Shown piece after piece: positions 27,779 through 36,685 of a DNA stretch of 64,000 nt. Numbering within the stretch: position 1 is the stretch's first letter; the number at the start of each line of letters is the position of its first letter. Source of the DNA: DASUPK01 sp963782345. GTDB lineage: Bacteria; Actinomycetota; Thermoleophilia; Solirubrobacterales; 70-9. Location: NCBI GenBank assembly GCA_963782345.1, contig CAWAJF010000005.1, positions 310,001 to 374,000 on the forward strand, in the 5' to 3' direction. The position numbers and the translations under genes were made by a program. The notes beneath the pieces were generated by a model that worked only from the letters and a program-made list of their open reading frames with translations, was not told the DNA's origin and made no database searches.

Positions 27779-29718
27779 CCCCGGCGCGCGAGGGTGAAGG
27801 CAAGGGGCGCGACGAGGAGAACAACGTCGACGAGACCCAGGAGTACGAGCTTGGCGATCACTTCCCGGACGACGACGACGACGAAGAGGAGCGCGACGAA
27901 GAGCAGAACCTCGACGACGAGGACCTCGACGACGACGAGGACCTCGACGACGAGCAACCGGATGACGAGGAATACGAGGACGACGAGGAATACGAGGACG
28001 ACGAGGACGAGCTCGAGCACGTCGTCTCCGCCGAGACCCAGGAGTGGGACGGGCTCGAGGCCGCGGAGGCCGAGGCCGACGAGCCGACATTGGTCGCCTC
28101 TGCCACCGGGCGCGTCAGGCAGGCGGGCTCAGCCATCACCTCGGGTTTCCAGAAGGTCGAGAGCGCCGCGGGGCCGAAGATCACCTCCGGCTTCAAGGCG
28201 GTCCGCCGCCACATCGGCTTCCCGCTGTGGCTCCGCTTCATCACCGCTTCCCTGGTGATCGTCGTGGCGATCGCGAGCGCCACCTCGGCGAGCCTGATCC
28301 TCTACATCGGCGACATCGCCCACGCGCTCAAGCACGGCAGCATCCTCAGGGGAGTACAGCCCTTCCTGAAGACGCCGGGCAGCGGGCCGCAGACGATCAT
28401 GATCCTTGGCTCCGACAAGCGGAACAACGAGATCAGCGGCAAGTACGGCCTCTCGGATACGACCATGCTGCTCCGCCTGGACCCCGACCGCAACGCGATT
28501 GCACTCCTGTCCCTGCCCCGCGACCTGAAGGTCGACATCCCCGGGGTCGGCACGGACAAGCTCAACGCGGCGTACTCCCTCGGTGGGCCCAAATTGACGC
28601 TGCGGACGGTCAAGCAGCTCACCGGAATCGAGATCAACCATCTGGTCAACGTCGACTTCACCGGGTTCGCCCGGGCGGTCAACGCAATCGGCTGCGTTTA
28701 CGTGGATGTCGACCACCGCTACTACCACAAGAACGGCCCGTACTCGAGCTCATCCGACTACGCGGAGATCAACCTGCAGCCCGGCTACCAGGCGCTCTGC
28801 GGCTTCGACGCGCTCTCCTTCGCCCGCTACCGGCACACCGACAACGACATCGTGCGCGCCGCCCGCCAGCAGGCGTTCCTGCGAGAAGCGCGGGCCAAGG
28901 TGCCGCCCGCGAGGCTGTTCGAGGATCGGAGCAAGCTGGTCAAGATCTTCACGCACTACACGTCCTCGGACATCAACGATCCCGCGCGGATGCTCGAGGT
29001 GCTGAAGCTGTTCTTCGACCTGCGGGACGCGCAGGTCAAGGAGATCCACTTCAACGGCACACTCGGACCCTCTTACGTCACGGCCACGTCCGAGCAGATC
29101 CACACCGCGGTCAACCAGTTCCTGGGGGTCGAGGGCACGCCCGGGCCCGCCACCTCGACCGCGAAGCCGCGGACCGCGGTGGCGCCCGAACAGCCTCCCC
29201 CCGATCACACCAAGGCGAGGCCGGCGGCGCCACGGAAGAAGAAGAAGTCCGCCGCCCGGTCGGCGAACCTCGTCTCCACCAGCTACGGCAAGCAGCTCGC
29301 ACGCGGGATCCGGGCACGCAAGCTCAAGGTCCCGGTGTACTACCCGACCGTGCTCGAGACGGGCAGCGACTACGCGCAGAAGCCGCGGGCGTACAAGATC
29401 AACGGCAAGGGCGACGAGTCGCCTCCCCACTCCGAGAGGGCGGCGTACAAGTGGGTCTTCTCGCTGCCGACGATCGGCGACTACTACGGCTTCGAGGGAA
29501 CGCGGTGGAAGGACCCGCCGATCCTGGACAACCCGGTCGACGAGAAGACGATCGGGGATCGGACCTACAAGCTCTACTACGACGGCGACCGGCTGCGAAT
29601 GGTCGCCTGGCAGACCGACCAGGGCTCGTTCTGGGTCTCGAACTCCTTCATCGAGACGATCCCGAACGTCGACATGCTGAAGATCGCCGAGGGATTCCGC
29701 CAGCTCCCGGGGACCTGA
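27775..29718 (+). CDS. LytR-CpsA-Psr (LCP) family protein with acidic cytoplasmic domain
   Basis: 647 residues. LCP proteins transfer lipid-linked glycopolymers to peptidoglycan at the outer face of the membrane. Residues 1-95 are an extreme Asp/Glu-rich domain (long D/E runs with repeated DDEEYEDDEE), followed by a linker and a membrane anchor (about 152-182). The LCP core shows LLSLPRDLKVDIPG, NHLVNVDFTGFARAVNAIG and FARYRHTDNDIVRAARQQ, including the Arg and Asp residues that bind the polyprenyl pyrophosphate. A Lys/Pro-rich linker leads to an unrecognised C-terminal domain (about 500-647). The neighbouring UDP-sugar genes fit wall-polymer assembly. Confidence 0.9.
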   Translation: MTPAREGEGKGRDEENNVDETQEYELGDHFPDDDDDEEERDEEQNLDDEDLDDDEDLDDEQPDDEEYEDDEEYEDDEDELEHVVSAETQEWDGLEAAEAEADEPTLVASATGRVRQAGSAITSGFQKVESAAGPKITSGFKAVRRHIGFPLWLRFITASLVIVVAIASATSASLILYIGDIAHALKHGSILRGVQPFLKTPGSGPQTIMILGSDKRNNEISGKYGLSDTTMLLRLDPDRNAIALLSLPRDLKVDIPGVGTDKLNAAYSLGGPKLTLRTVKQLTGIEINHLVNVDFTGFARAVNAIGCVYVDVDHRYYHKNGPYSSSSDYAEINLQPGYQALCGFDALSFARYRHTDNDIVRAARQQAFLREARAKVPPARLFEDRSKLVKIFTHYTSSDINDPARMLEVLKLFFDLRDAQVKEIHFNGTLGPSYVTATSEQIHTAVNQFLGVEGTPGPATSTAKPRTAVAPEQPPPDHTKARPAAPRKKKKSAARSANLVSTSYGKQLARGIRARKLKVPVYYPTVLETGSDYAQKPRAYKINGKGDESPPHSERAAYKWVFSLPTIGDYYGFEGTRWKDPPILDNPVDEKTIGDRTYKLYYDGDRLRMVAWQTDQGSFWVSNSFIETIPNVDMLKIAEGFRQLPGT

Positions 29719-29732
29719 GCGAGGATGCCGTC

Positions 29733-31037
29733 GTGAGTGAGAGGGAGCCGATCGGGGTGGTCGGGGCCGGCTGGGTCGGGCTGGTGACCGCGGCCTGCTT
29801 CGCCGAGCTCGGCCACCGGGTGGTGGTCCGTGAGATCGTGCCCGAGAAGGTCGAGTCACTTCGGCGCGGCGAGATCCCGATCCACGAGCCTGAGCTGCCG
29901 GAGCTGATCGAGCGAAACCGCGAGCGCCTCGTCTTCACCACCGAGATGGCGGAGCTGCTCGACGGGCCTCGCCTGCTCTTCGTCTGCGTCCAGACGCCGC
30001 CGACCTACTCGGGTGATGCCGATCTGACGGCGGTACAGCGGGCTGTGGAGGAGATCGGCGAGCCCGAGGGCAAGGCTCTGGTGATGAAGAGCACGGTGCC
30101 GGTTGGAACCGGGCGGACCGTCCACCGCGACGCTCCGGACCTGGCCTACGTCTCCTGCCCGGAGTTCCTCAAGGAGGGCACCGCCGTCAGGGACTTCCTG
30201 CAGCCGGACCGGGTGGTGATCGGGTCGGACGCCGCCGACGACTGGGCCGCCGATGGCGTCGCCGCCGCCTACGAGCCCCTCGGTGCGCCGATCGTCCGCA
30301 CCGACCTCTCGAGCGCGGAGATGATCAAGCTCGCGTCAAACGCCTACCTGGCGACGAAGATCAGCTTCATCAACGAGATCGCGAACGTCTGCGACGAGGT
30401 CGGCGCCGACGTCACCGAGGTGGCGAAGGGGATGGGGATGGACCCTCGGATCGGCGACCGCTTCCTGAACGCCGGCCTCGGGTTCGGCGGGTCCTGCTTC
30501 CCGAAGGACACCCAGGCCCTCAAGATCCTCGCCGGGAACAGCGGCTACCACTTCCAGCTCCTCAGCTCCGTGATCGAGGTGAACGAGCTTCAGAAGCGCC
30601 GGGTGATGTCGAAGATCTCGAAGCATCTCGATTCTCTCGTCGGCAAGCGCGTGGCCCTGCTCGGCCTGGCGTTCAAGCCCGACACCGACGACATGCGCGA
30701 GGCCTCGAGCCTGGTGCTTGCCTCCCGGCTCGAGGGGGAGGGTGCATCGGTCGTCGCCTTCGATCCGGTCGCCGAGCGCCCCGCCGGCGAGTTGCTCCCG
30801 GGCGTGGAGATGGCGGGCTCGGCGATGGAGGCGCTCGACGGCGCCGATGCCGCGGTCCTCGTCACCGAATGGCCCCAGTTCGCGGAGCTCGACTGGAGCG
30901 AGGTGGCCAAGCGGATGAACAACCCCCTGCTGGTCGACGGGCGAAACTTCCTCGATCCCGAGGCCGTCCGCTCCGCCGGGATCGTCTACGAGGCGATCGG
31001 GCGCCCGAGCGCCGGCGACAGGTCGGCGGTCGGATAG
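29733..31037 (+). CDS. UDP-glucose/GDP-mannose dehydrogenase family
   Basis: 434 residues from a GTG. The NAD-binding motif GVVGAGWVGLVTAACFAELGH opens the protein. The catalytic Cys is in GFGGSCFPKDTQAL near residue 255, with substrate-binding LASNAYLATKISFINEIAN and ALLGLAFKPDTDDMREASS. It oxidises a nucleotide sugar twice to a uronic acid, most likely UDP-glucose to UDP-glucuronate. The next gene starts directly after its stop, so it belongs with sugar-nucleotide enzymes supplying a uronic-acid-containing wall polymer (inference). Confidence 0.92.
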   Translation: MSEREPIGVVGAGWVGLVTAACFAELGHRVVVREIVPEKVESLRRGEIPIHEPELPELIERNRERLVFTTEMAELLDGPRLLFVCVQTPPTYSGDADLTAVQRAVEEIGEPEGKALVMKSTVPVGTGRTVHRDAPDLAYVSCPEFLKEGTAVRDFLQPDRVVIGSDAADDWAADGVAAAYEPLGAPIVRTDLSSAEMIKLASNAYLATKISFINEIANVCDEVGADVTEVAKGMGMDPRIGDRFLNAGLGFGGSCFPKDTQALKILAGNSGYHFQLLSSVIEVNELQKRRVMSKISKHLDSLVGKRVALLGLAFKPDTDDMREASSLVLASRLEGEGASVVAFDPVAERPAGELLPGVEMAGSAMEALDGADAAVLVTEWPQFAELDWSEVAKRMNNPLLVDGRNFLDPEAVRSAGIVYEAIGRPSAGDRSAVG

Positions 31038-32021
31038 ATGCAGGCCCTGATCCTGGCCGGGGGCGAGGGCACTCGCCTGCGGCCCCTCACCTACACGGTT
31101 CCCAAGCCGGTTCTTCCGCTTGCCGGCCGGCCACACATCGCCTACGTGATCGATTGGCTCCGCGCTCACGGCGTCGACGACGTGATCGTCTCGTGCGGTC
31201 ACTTGGCCGACGGGATGCGGAGCAGCCTCGCGGAGCTCGAGCCCGACATCCGGATCCGCTTCGCGGAGGAGCCCGACGCTCGCGGCACGGCCGGTGCGAT
31301 CCGCTTCGCCGAGGAGCTGCTCGCCGACCGGTTCCTCGTCCTGAACGGCGACATCCTCTGTGATCTCGACCTGGCGGCGCTGATCTCCCAGCACCACGAC
31401 ACCGGGGCGGCGGCGACGATCGCGCTCTACCCGGTGGAGGATCCGGCCGGCTACGGCTTGATCCACCGCCAGGACGACGGCGAGATCACCGAGTTCCTCG
31501 AGAAGCCCGAGCCCGAGCAGATCGACACCGACGAGATCAACGCCGGCGCATACCTGCTGGAGCGCTCGGTCCTCGACCTGATCCCGCCGGAGCGGGCCGT
31601 CTCGATCGAACGCGAGGTCTTCCCGTACCTGGTCGGTCACGGCCTCTACGGGATCAGGCTGGAGGGCTACTGGATCGACATCGGGACGCCCGCCCGCTTC
31701 CTGGAGGCGAACTGGGACATCCTCGAGGGGCGCGTCGAGACGGTGGTGGGCAAGGACCTCGACGAGCCCAAGCTGGTGGGGGAGGGGTGCGAGGTCGCCG
31801 AGGCGGCGGAGCTCAGGTCGCCGTGCGTCGTCGGCCAGGGCTCTCGCGTCGGCGACGGCGCCGTGATCGAGCGCTCGGTGCTCCTCGACCGCTGCGTGGT
31901 CGAGAATGACGCTGTGGTCTCGAACAGCATTCTCAGTGCCGGCGTCACCGTCGAAGCCGGCACCGTGCTCGATGGCGCCGTGATCGGCGAGGACGAGCTC
32001 GTTGGAGCTACGAGCAAGTGA
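31038..32021 (+). CDS. Sugar-nucleotide pyrophosphorylase (mannose/glucose-1-phosphate nucleotidyltransferase)
   Basis: 327 residues. N-terminal nucleotidyltransferase domain with ALILAGGEGTRLRPLT, KPVLPLAGRP and LNGDILCD, then LEKPEPE, and a short left-handed beta-helix (about 235-327, repeated GxGxxVG-type hexapeptides). It forms NDP-sugar from NTP and a sugar-1-phosphate; whether GDP-mannose, dTDP- or UDP-glucose is unclear. ATG follows the dehydrogenase stop with no gap; GTGA overlap with the next gene. Related to the 35039 gene. Confidence 0.9.
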   Translation: MQALILAGGEGTRLRPLTYTVPKPVLPLAGRPHIAYVIDWLRAHGVDDVIVSCGHLADGMRSSLAELEPDIRIRFAEEPDARGTAGAIRFAEELLADRFLVLNGDILCDLDLAALISQHHDTGAAATIALYPVEDPAGYGLIHRQDDGEITEFLEKPEPEQIDTDEINAGAYLLERSVLDLIPPERAVSIEREVFPYLVGHGLYGIRLEGYWIDIGTPARFLEANWDILEGRVETVVGKDLDEPKLVGEGCEVAEAAELRSPCVVGQGSRVGDGAVIERSVLLDRCVVENDAVVSNSILSAGVTVEAGTVLDGAVIGEDELVGATSK

Positions 32022-33022
32022 ACGTGATCGGGGGCGACATGCTCGACGCCGTCCGCGCGATGCCGGACCACCTGCGCGACGCGCTCTGGCGGATCGAGAG
32101 CGCGCGCGCCGCGACGATGGAGGCGCCGGCGGTCTTCGTCTGCGGCATGGGCGGCTCCGCGATCGGCGGTGACCTAGCGATCGCGGCGCTCTCCGACAGG
32201 CTCACCAAGCCGATGCTGGTCTCGCGCGGCTACGAGCTGCCGGCCTGGGCGCCCGCGGGCTCCGCCGTCCTCTGCTCCAGCTACTCGGGCAACACCGAGG
32301 AGACCCTGGCCTGCTACGCCGCCGCCGAGGCCCTCGGCGCCCAGCGGCTGGTCGCCACGACGGGAGGAGAGCTGGCCGAGGCGGCCCGCGCCGACGCCGT
32401 CCCGGTGATCGGCCTGCCGGCCGGGCTCCAGCCCCGGGCCGCGGTCGGGTACATGTTCTGCGTCGCCGCCGAGCTGGCGGCGCTCTCGCTCGCCGGGCCC
32501 CGACTGCACACCGAGATCGACGCCGCCGCCTCGCATCTGGGCGAGGCGTTCGAGGCGGCGGAGACCCGCGCCCGCGAGCTGGCCGCCGAGATCGGCGACG
32601 CCACCCTGGTCATCCACGGCAGCGATCTCACCGCGCCGGTCGCCTACCGCTGGAAGACGCAGATCAACGAGAACGCCAAGCTGCCTGCCTTCGCCTCAGC
32701 GCTGCCAGAGGCTGACCACAACGAGATCGAGGGCTGGTCGGGGGCGGACGGCGGGTTCGCCGCGATCTTCCTCGAGGACAGCGACCAGCACCCCCGGGAG
32801 CGCAAGCGCTTCGAGCTCACCGCAAAGGCGATCGAGCCCTACGCGGCGGCGGTGATCACCCTCGAGACCGAGGGCGAGACCCGCACGGACCGCATCCTCC
32901 AGTCGGTGATGCTCGGCGACCTGCTCGCGATCGAGCTCGCCACCGCCCGTGGCGTCGATCCGCTCGCCGTCGACGTGCTCGAGGGCTTCAAGCGGGAGAT
33001 GGGCCGGCCCCAGAGCGCCTAG
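32018..33022 (+). CDS. Bifunctional phosphoglucose/phosphomannose isomerase-like SIS protein
   Basis: 334 residues from a GTG. A SIS (sugar isomerase) fold with FVCGMGGSAIGGDL near residue 40, SSYSGNTEETL near 87 and a C-terminal half with LPEADHNEIEGW. These match the archaeal/actinobacterial bifunctional PGI/PMI family, which interconverts fructose-6-P with glucose-6-P or mannose-6-P. It supplies sugar phosphates for the neighbouring nucleotidyltransferases. Its stop overlaps the convergent arfB-like gene end. Confidence 0.9.
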   Translation: MNVIGGDMLDAVRAMPDHLRDALWRIESARAATMEAPAVFVCGMGGSAIGGDLAIAALSDRLTKPMLVSRGYELPAWAPAGSAVLCSSYSGNTEETLACYAAAEALGAQRLVATTGGELAEAARADAVPVIGLPAGLQPRAAVGYMFCVAAELAALSLAGPRLHTEIDAAASHLGEAFEAAETRARELAAEIGDATLVIHGSDLTAPVAYRWKTQINENAKLPAFASALPEADHNEIEGWSGADGGFAAIFLEDSDQHPRERKRFELTAKAIEPYAAAVITLETEGETRTDRILQSVMLGDLLAIELATARGVDPLAVDVLEGFKREMGRPQSA

Positions 33023-33429
33023 TCCTCGCTCGGCCGCCGGCGCTGCGCCTTGCGCTCCGATCTGCGGCGCTTCTGCTCGAGGCGGCGCTGCCGGGCCGCC
33101 CGCGAGGGCTTGGTGGCACGGCGCGGCTTGGGACGGCGCAGCCCCTCGGCGAGCTTCTCCCGAAGCCGCTCGAGGGCCAGCTCGCGGTTTCGCGCCTGGC
33201 TGCGGGCGTCCTGGGCGACCGCGGTGACGCGGTCGCCGAGCTTCCCGCGCAGCAGAGCTCGCTGCTGTGCGGTGAGCGACTCCGAGGCATCGACCTCGAA
33301 GACCGCCTCGATTCGCGAGGCGGTCACGTTCGCGTGCTGGCCGCCCGGGCCCGAGGAGCGGCTGGCGCGCAGCTCGATCTCCTCGAGCGGGATGACCGTA
33401 CCCTCTGTGACCCGGAGTCCCTCGTCCAT
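33019..33429 (-). CDS. arfB: Alternative ribosome-rescue factor (ArfB/YaeJ, ICT1-type)
   Basis: 136 residues. A minimal release-factor catalytic domain: ELRASRSSGPGGQHANVTASRIEAVF with the GGQ near residue 31, then a long Lys/Arg-rich C-terminal tail (about 95-136) that in ArfB enters the empty mRNA channel of stalled ribosomes. ATG at 33429 is chosen over one nine bases upstream because a TACGTT -10 box ends directly against the upstream ATG, so a transcript would start after it. It is divergent from ahcY. Confidence 0.9.
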   Translation of the reverse strand: MDEGLRVTEGTVIPLEEIELRASRSSGPGGQHANVTASRIEAVFEVDASESLTAQQRALLRGKLGDRVTAVAQDARSQARNRELALERLREKLAEGLRRPKPRRATKPSRAARQRRLEQKRRRSERKAQRRRPSED

Positions 33430-33438
33430 GCGAGGCAT

Positions 33439-33444
33439 AACGTA
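33439..33444 (-). promoter_or_regulatory. -10 box (TACGTT) for the arfB-like gene
   Basis: On the minus strand TACGTT lies nine bases before the ATG at 33429 and immediately before another ATG at 33438. It therefore favours the downstream start. Confidence 0.45.
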
Positions 33445-33488
33445 GCCTTGAGCCTCGCCAAACTTCGATCCAGGAGATCAATACCCGC

Positions 33489-34970
33489 ATGAGCACCGCC
33501 ACCAGCGAACCGACGACTACCGGCCTCGACTTCAAGGTCGCCGATCTCTCCCTGGCCGAGTTCGGCCGCAAGGAGATCCGGCTCGCCCAGCACGAGATGC
33601 CGGGACTGATGGCGACCCGCGAGGAGTTCGCGGAGTCCCAGCCCCTGAAGGGCGCGAGGATCACGGGCTCCCTCCACATGACCGTGCAGACGGCCGTCCT
33701 GATCGAGACGCTGGTCTCCCTGGGCGCCGAGGTGCGCTGGGCGAGCTGCAACATCTTCTCGACCCAGGACCATGCGGCCGCCGCGGTTGCGGTCGGGCCC
33801 GAGGGCACGCCGAAGGATCCGCAGGGCGTCCCGGTCTTCGCCTGGAAGGGGGAGACGCTGGCCGAGTACTGGTGGTGCACCGGCCACGCACTGACCTGGC
33901 CCGAGCCCGGCCCGAACGGCGAGGCGGGCTGCAACATGCTGCTGGACGACGGCGGCGACGCCACGCTGCTGGTCCACCTCGGCGTCGAGTACGAGGCCGC
34001 CGGTGAGGTCCCCGCCGCCGAGACCGCCAGCTCCGACGAGGAGGAGGTCATCCTCAACATCCTGCGAGAGAGCCTCGCGGCTGAGCCGCAGCGCTTCACC
34101 GAGATGGCGAAGGGGATCAAGGGCGTCACCGAGGAGACCACAACCGGCGTCGTGCGCCTCTACGAGCGCCAGACGAACGGCACGCTGCTCTTCCCGGCGA
34201 TCAACGTCAACGACTCGGTGACCAAGTCGAAGTTCGACAACATCTACGGCTGCCGCCACTCCCTGATCGACGGGATCAACCGCGCCACCGACGTCATGAT
34301 CGGTGGCAAGACCGCCGTGATCTGCGGCTTCGGCGACGTCGGCAAGGGGTGCGCAGAGTCCCTCCGCGGCCAGGGCGCCAGGGTGATCGTCACCGAGATC
34401 GACCCGATCTGCGCGCTCCAGGCCGCGATGCAGGGCTACGAGGTCCGCGCCCTGGACAGCGTGCTCGAAGAGGGCGACGTCTTCGTCACCGCCACCGGCA
34501 ACAAGGACGTGATCACCGTCGACCACATGGCCGCGATGAAGCACCAGGCGATCGTCGGCAACATCGGTCATTTCGACAACGAGATCGACATGGCGGGGCT
34601 CGAGAGACTCGACGGCATCAAGCGGATCAACATCAAGCCCCAGGTAGACGAGTGGCGCTTCCCCGACGGCCACTCGATCATCGTCCTCTCGGAGGGCCGC
34701 CTGCTGAACCTCGGCAACGCGACCGGCCATCCGAGCTTCGTGATGTCGAACTCCTTCACGAACCAGGTGATCGCCCAGATCGAGCTCTTCGGCAAGGCCG
34801 AGGCGTACGGCAAGGAAGTCCACGTGCTGCCGAAGCACCTGGACGAGAAGGTCGCCCGCCTCCACCTCGATGCGCTCGGCGTCGAGCTCACCGAGCTCAA
34901 GCCCGACCAGGCCGCCTACATCGGCGTGCCGGTCGACGGCCCGTACAAGAGCGACCACTACCGCTACTAG
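33489..34970 (+). CDS. ahcY: Adenosylhomocysteinase
   Basis: 493 residues, full length. It hydrolyses S-adenosylhomocysteine to adenosine and homocysteine, clearing product inhibition of methyltransferases. NAD-binding GGKTAVICGFGDVGKGCAESLRG near residue 275, substrate-site SCNIFSTQDHAAAA near 85 and the C-terminal YKSDHYRY are all intact. AGGAGA precedes the ATG. Only about 50 bases separate it from the divergent arfB-like start, and no SAH riboswitch fold was recognised there. Confidence 0.97.
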   Translation: MSTATSEPTTTGLDFKVADLSLAEFGRKEIRLAQHEMPGLMATREEFAESQPLKGARITGSLHMTVQTAVLIETLVSLGAEVRWASCNIFSTQDHAAAAVAVGPEGTPKDPQGVPVFAWKGETLAEYWWCTGHALTWPEPGPNGEAGCNMLLDDGGDATLLVHLGVEYEAAGEVPAAETASSDEEEVILNILRESLAAEPQRFTEMAKGIKGVTEETTTGVVRLYERQTNGTLLFPAINVNDSVTKSKFDNIYGCRHSLIDGINRATDVMIGGKTAVICGFGDVGKGCAESLRGQGARVIVTEIDPICALQAAMQGYEVRALDSVLEEGDVFVTATGNKDVITVDHMAAMKHQAIVGNIGHFDNEIDMAGLERLDGIKRINIKPQVDEWRFPDGHSIIVLSEGRLLNLGNATGHPSFVMSNSFTNQVIAQIELFGKAEAYGKEVHVLPKHLDEKVARLHLDALGVELTELKPDQAAYIGVPVDGPYKSDHYRY

Positions 34971-35023
34971 ATTTGGCCAGCCGCGCGCAGGAGAAGCGCA
35001 GGTAGGGCAGGACCGGCTCCGGA

Positions 35024-35029
35024 TAGGCT
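35024..35029 (+). promoter_or_regulatory. -10 box (TAGGCT) for the 35039 nucleotidyltransferase
   Basis: TAGGCT with a 9-base spacer to the ATG at 35039. It supports independent, near-leaderless transcription from ahcY. Confidence 0.4.
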
Positions 35030-35038
35030 CATGCCCTG

Positions 35039-36079
35039 ATGAGGGCGATGATCCTGGCGGCGGGGCTTGGCACGCGGCTGCGGCCGCTCACCTACGTGAT
35101 GCCGAAACCGGTCGCGCCGGTGTTGAACAGGCCGATCGTCGCCTGGATCGCGGACCTGCTCGCGGCCCACGGCTTCGATCAAGTCGTCACCAACCTCTCC
35201 TACCTGCCCGAGCAGATCCGCGAGGTCCTCGGCGACGGGTCGCCCTTCGGCCTGCGGATCTCCTACAGCGAGGAGCCCGAGCCCCTCGGCACGGCAGGCG
35301 GGGTGGGCAAGGTCCGCGACTTCCTGAGCGAGAGCGACTCCTTCCTGATCATCTCCGGCGATGCGCTGACCGACATCGACCTGGGCGCGATGCGGCGAGC
35401 GCACGAGGCCAACGTCGAGCGCGGCGCGATCCTCACCATCGCCACGCGGCGGGTTGACGATACGACCCAGTTCGGCGTGGTGATCACGGGAGACGACGGC
35501 CGCGTCCAGGGCTTTCAGGAGAAGCCGGAGCCTGCCGAGGCGCTCTCCGACCTCGCCAACTGCGGCATCTACATGTTCAGCCGTGAGATCTTCGACCACT
35601 TCCCGCCTCCGGGCCACAGGAGCCCGGCCGGCGACGAGGACCAGCCGGCGGGGTTCGTCGACTGGGCGATGGACGTCTTTCCCGCGCTGCTCGACGGCGA
35701 CGTCCCGTTCTACTCGCACGAGATCGACGCGTATTGGAACGACGTCGGGTCGGTCAGCGAGTTCGTCCAGGGCAACCTCGATGCGCTCACCGGGGCGGTC
35801 GGCACCGCGCCGCCGGCCTCCGCCGTCAAGGACGGCGTCTATGCCGGGCAGGGGTCCGACCTGGACGCGGTCAAGGTCGAGCCGCCCGTGCTGATCGGGC
35901 AGTCCTGCCACGTCGGAAGCGGAGCGAACCTGCACGGCCCGGTCGTGGTCGGCGACCGCTGCCACCTGGGAGCGGGGGCGATGCTGCGCGATTGCGTCGT
36001 GCTGCCCGGGGCCGAGATCCCGGCCGGGGCCCTGATCGTAGGCGGGCTCTACGGCGTCGCGGACCGTCCGCTCGGCTGA
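35039..36079 (+). CDS. Sugar-nucleotide pyrophosphorylase (mannose-1-phosphate guanylyltransferase-like)
   Basis: 346 residues. MILAAGLGTRLRPLTYVMPKPVAPVLNRP, ISGDALTDID, GFQEKPEP and a C-terminal left-handed beta-helix (VLIGQSCHVGSGANL, GDRCHLGAGAML). Same family as the 31038 gene but clearly diverged, so the two probably handle different sugars. Mannose-1-phosphate is the common substrate for this branch, but that is a guess from pattern. It converges with a hypothetical gene four bases later. Confidence 0.88.
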   Translation: MRAMILAAGLGTRLRPLTYVMPKPVAPVLNRPIVAWIADLLAAHGFDQVVTNLSYLPEQIREVLGDGSPFGLRISYSEEPEPLGTAGGVGKVRDFLSESDSFLIISGDALTDIDLGAMRRAHEANVERGAILTIATRRVDDTTQFGVVITGDDGRVQGFQEKPEPAEALSDLANCGIYMFSREIFDHFPPPGHRSPAGDEDQPAGFVDWAMDVFPALLDGDVPFYSHEIDAYWNDVGSVSEFVQGNLDALTGAVGTAPPASAVKDGVYAGQGSDLDAVKVEPPVLIGQSCHVGSGANLHGPVVVGDRCHLGAGAMLRDCVVLPGAEIPAGALIVGGLYGVADRPLG

Positions 36080-36083
36080 GCGC

Positions 36084-36548
36084 TCAGCTCAGCTCCGCGA
36101 TCACGTCGTCCGCCCAGGGGTTGTCCCCGAGCCCCTCCTGATCGCAGACGATCTTCTCGCCGCCGGGGAACTCGAGCGTCAACCGGGTCGTCGTCTGGAG
36201 GCGCTCCGTGCTCGCCTTGATGCCGGCCCGGTCCCAGGACGCCGACTCCTCCTTGATCCTCACACCGCTTCGGCCCGGCTTGTACTTGAACGCATAGAGC
36301 TTCTCCGGAGTGACGGCGAGCATGAACTGGCCGGGCAGGCCGCCGGCCCTCTTCTTCCCCAGCTTGTGCGCGGCGCCGTATGCGAGTCCTCCCACCTGCA
36401 GCTTGCTGATCGCCATCTTTGTCCCGGCGCCGGGCGGGCGGAATGCTCCGACGGCGAGGACCTCTCCATCCACGCGAGGCTCGACCGAGGAGCGGTACTT
36501 CCCGCGCCACTCCTCCGCCACCTCGGGACTGATGTCGAAACGTCCCAT
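36084..36548 (-). CDS. Hypothetical protein
   Basis: 154 residues, beginning MGRFDISPEVAEEWRGKYRSSVEP, with a basic central part (GAAHKLGKKRAGGLPGQFMLAVTPEKLYAFKYKP) and a C-terminal half rich in beta-strand pattern ending NPWADDVIAELS. The alternation FMLAVTPEKLYAFKY resembles PH-like domains but I cannot name a family. There is no signal peptide. GGGGAGC precedes the ATG. Monocistronic, convergent with the upstream nucleotidyltransferase. Confidence 0.6.
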   Translation of the reverse strand: MGRFDISPEVAEEWRGKYRSSVEPRVDGEVLAVGAFRPPGAGTKMAISKLQVGGLAYGAAHKLGKKRAGGLPGQFMLAVTPEKLYAFKYKPGRSGVRIKEESASWDRAGIKASTERLQTTTRLTLEFPGGEKIVCDQEGLGDNPWADDVIAELS

Positions 36549-36685
36549 TTCGCTGCTCCCCTCGGTCGTATCCCCCTAGCTGTCGCCGGAATGTACTTCC
36601 TTGGCAGTGAGCGCACCAACGGTGACTCTCCATCGCGAAGACTCACCGGATCGCACCGGAGCTGATCGACCAAATCGTCTCGCTG

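Noticed and set aside
28044..29732. Plus-strand frame inside the LCP gene that leads into the UDP-sugar dehydrogenase
   Set aside because: The dehydrogenase starts at the GTG at 29733 after the LCP stop; the upstream part is the LCP gene in another frame.
33445..33488. SAH riboswitch before ahcY
   Set aside because: The gap is too short and no characteristic stem or conserved core was seen.
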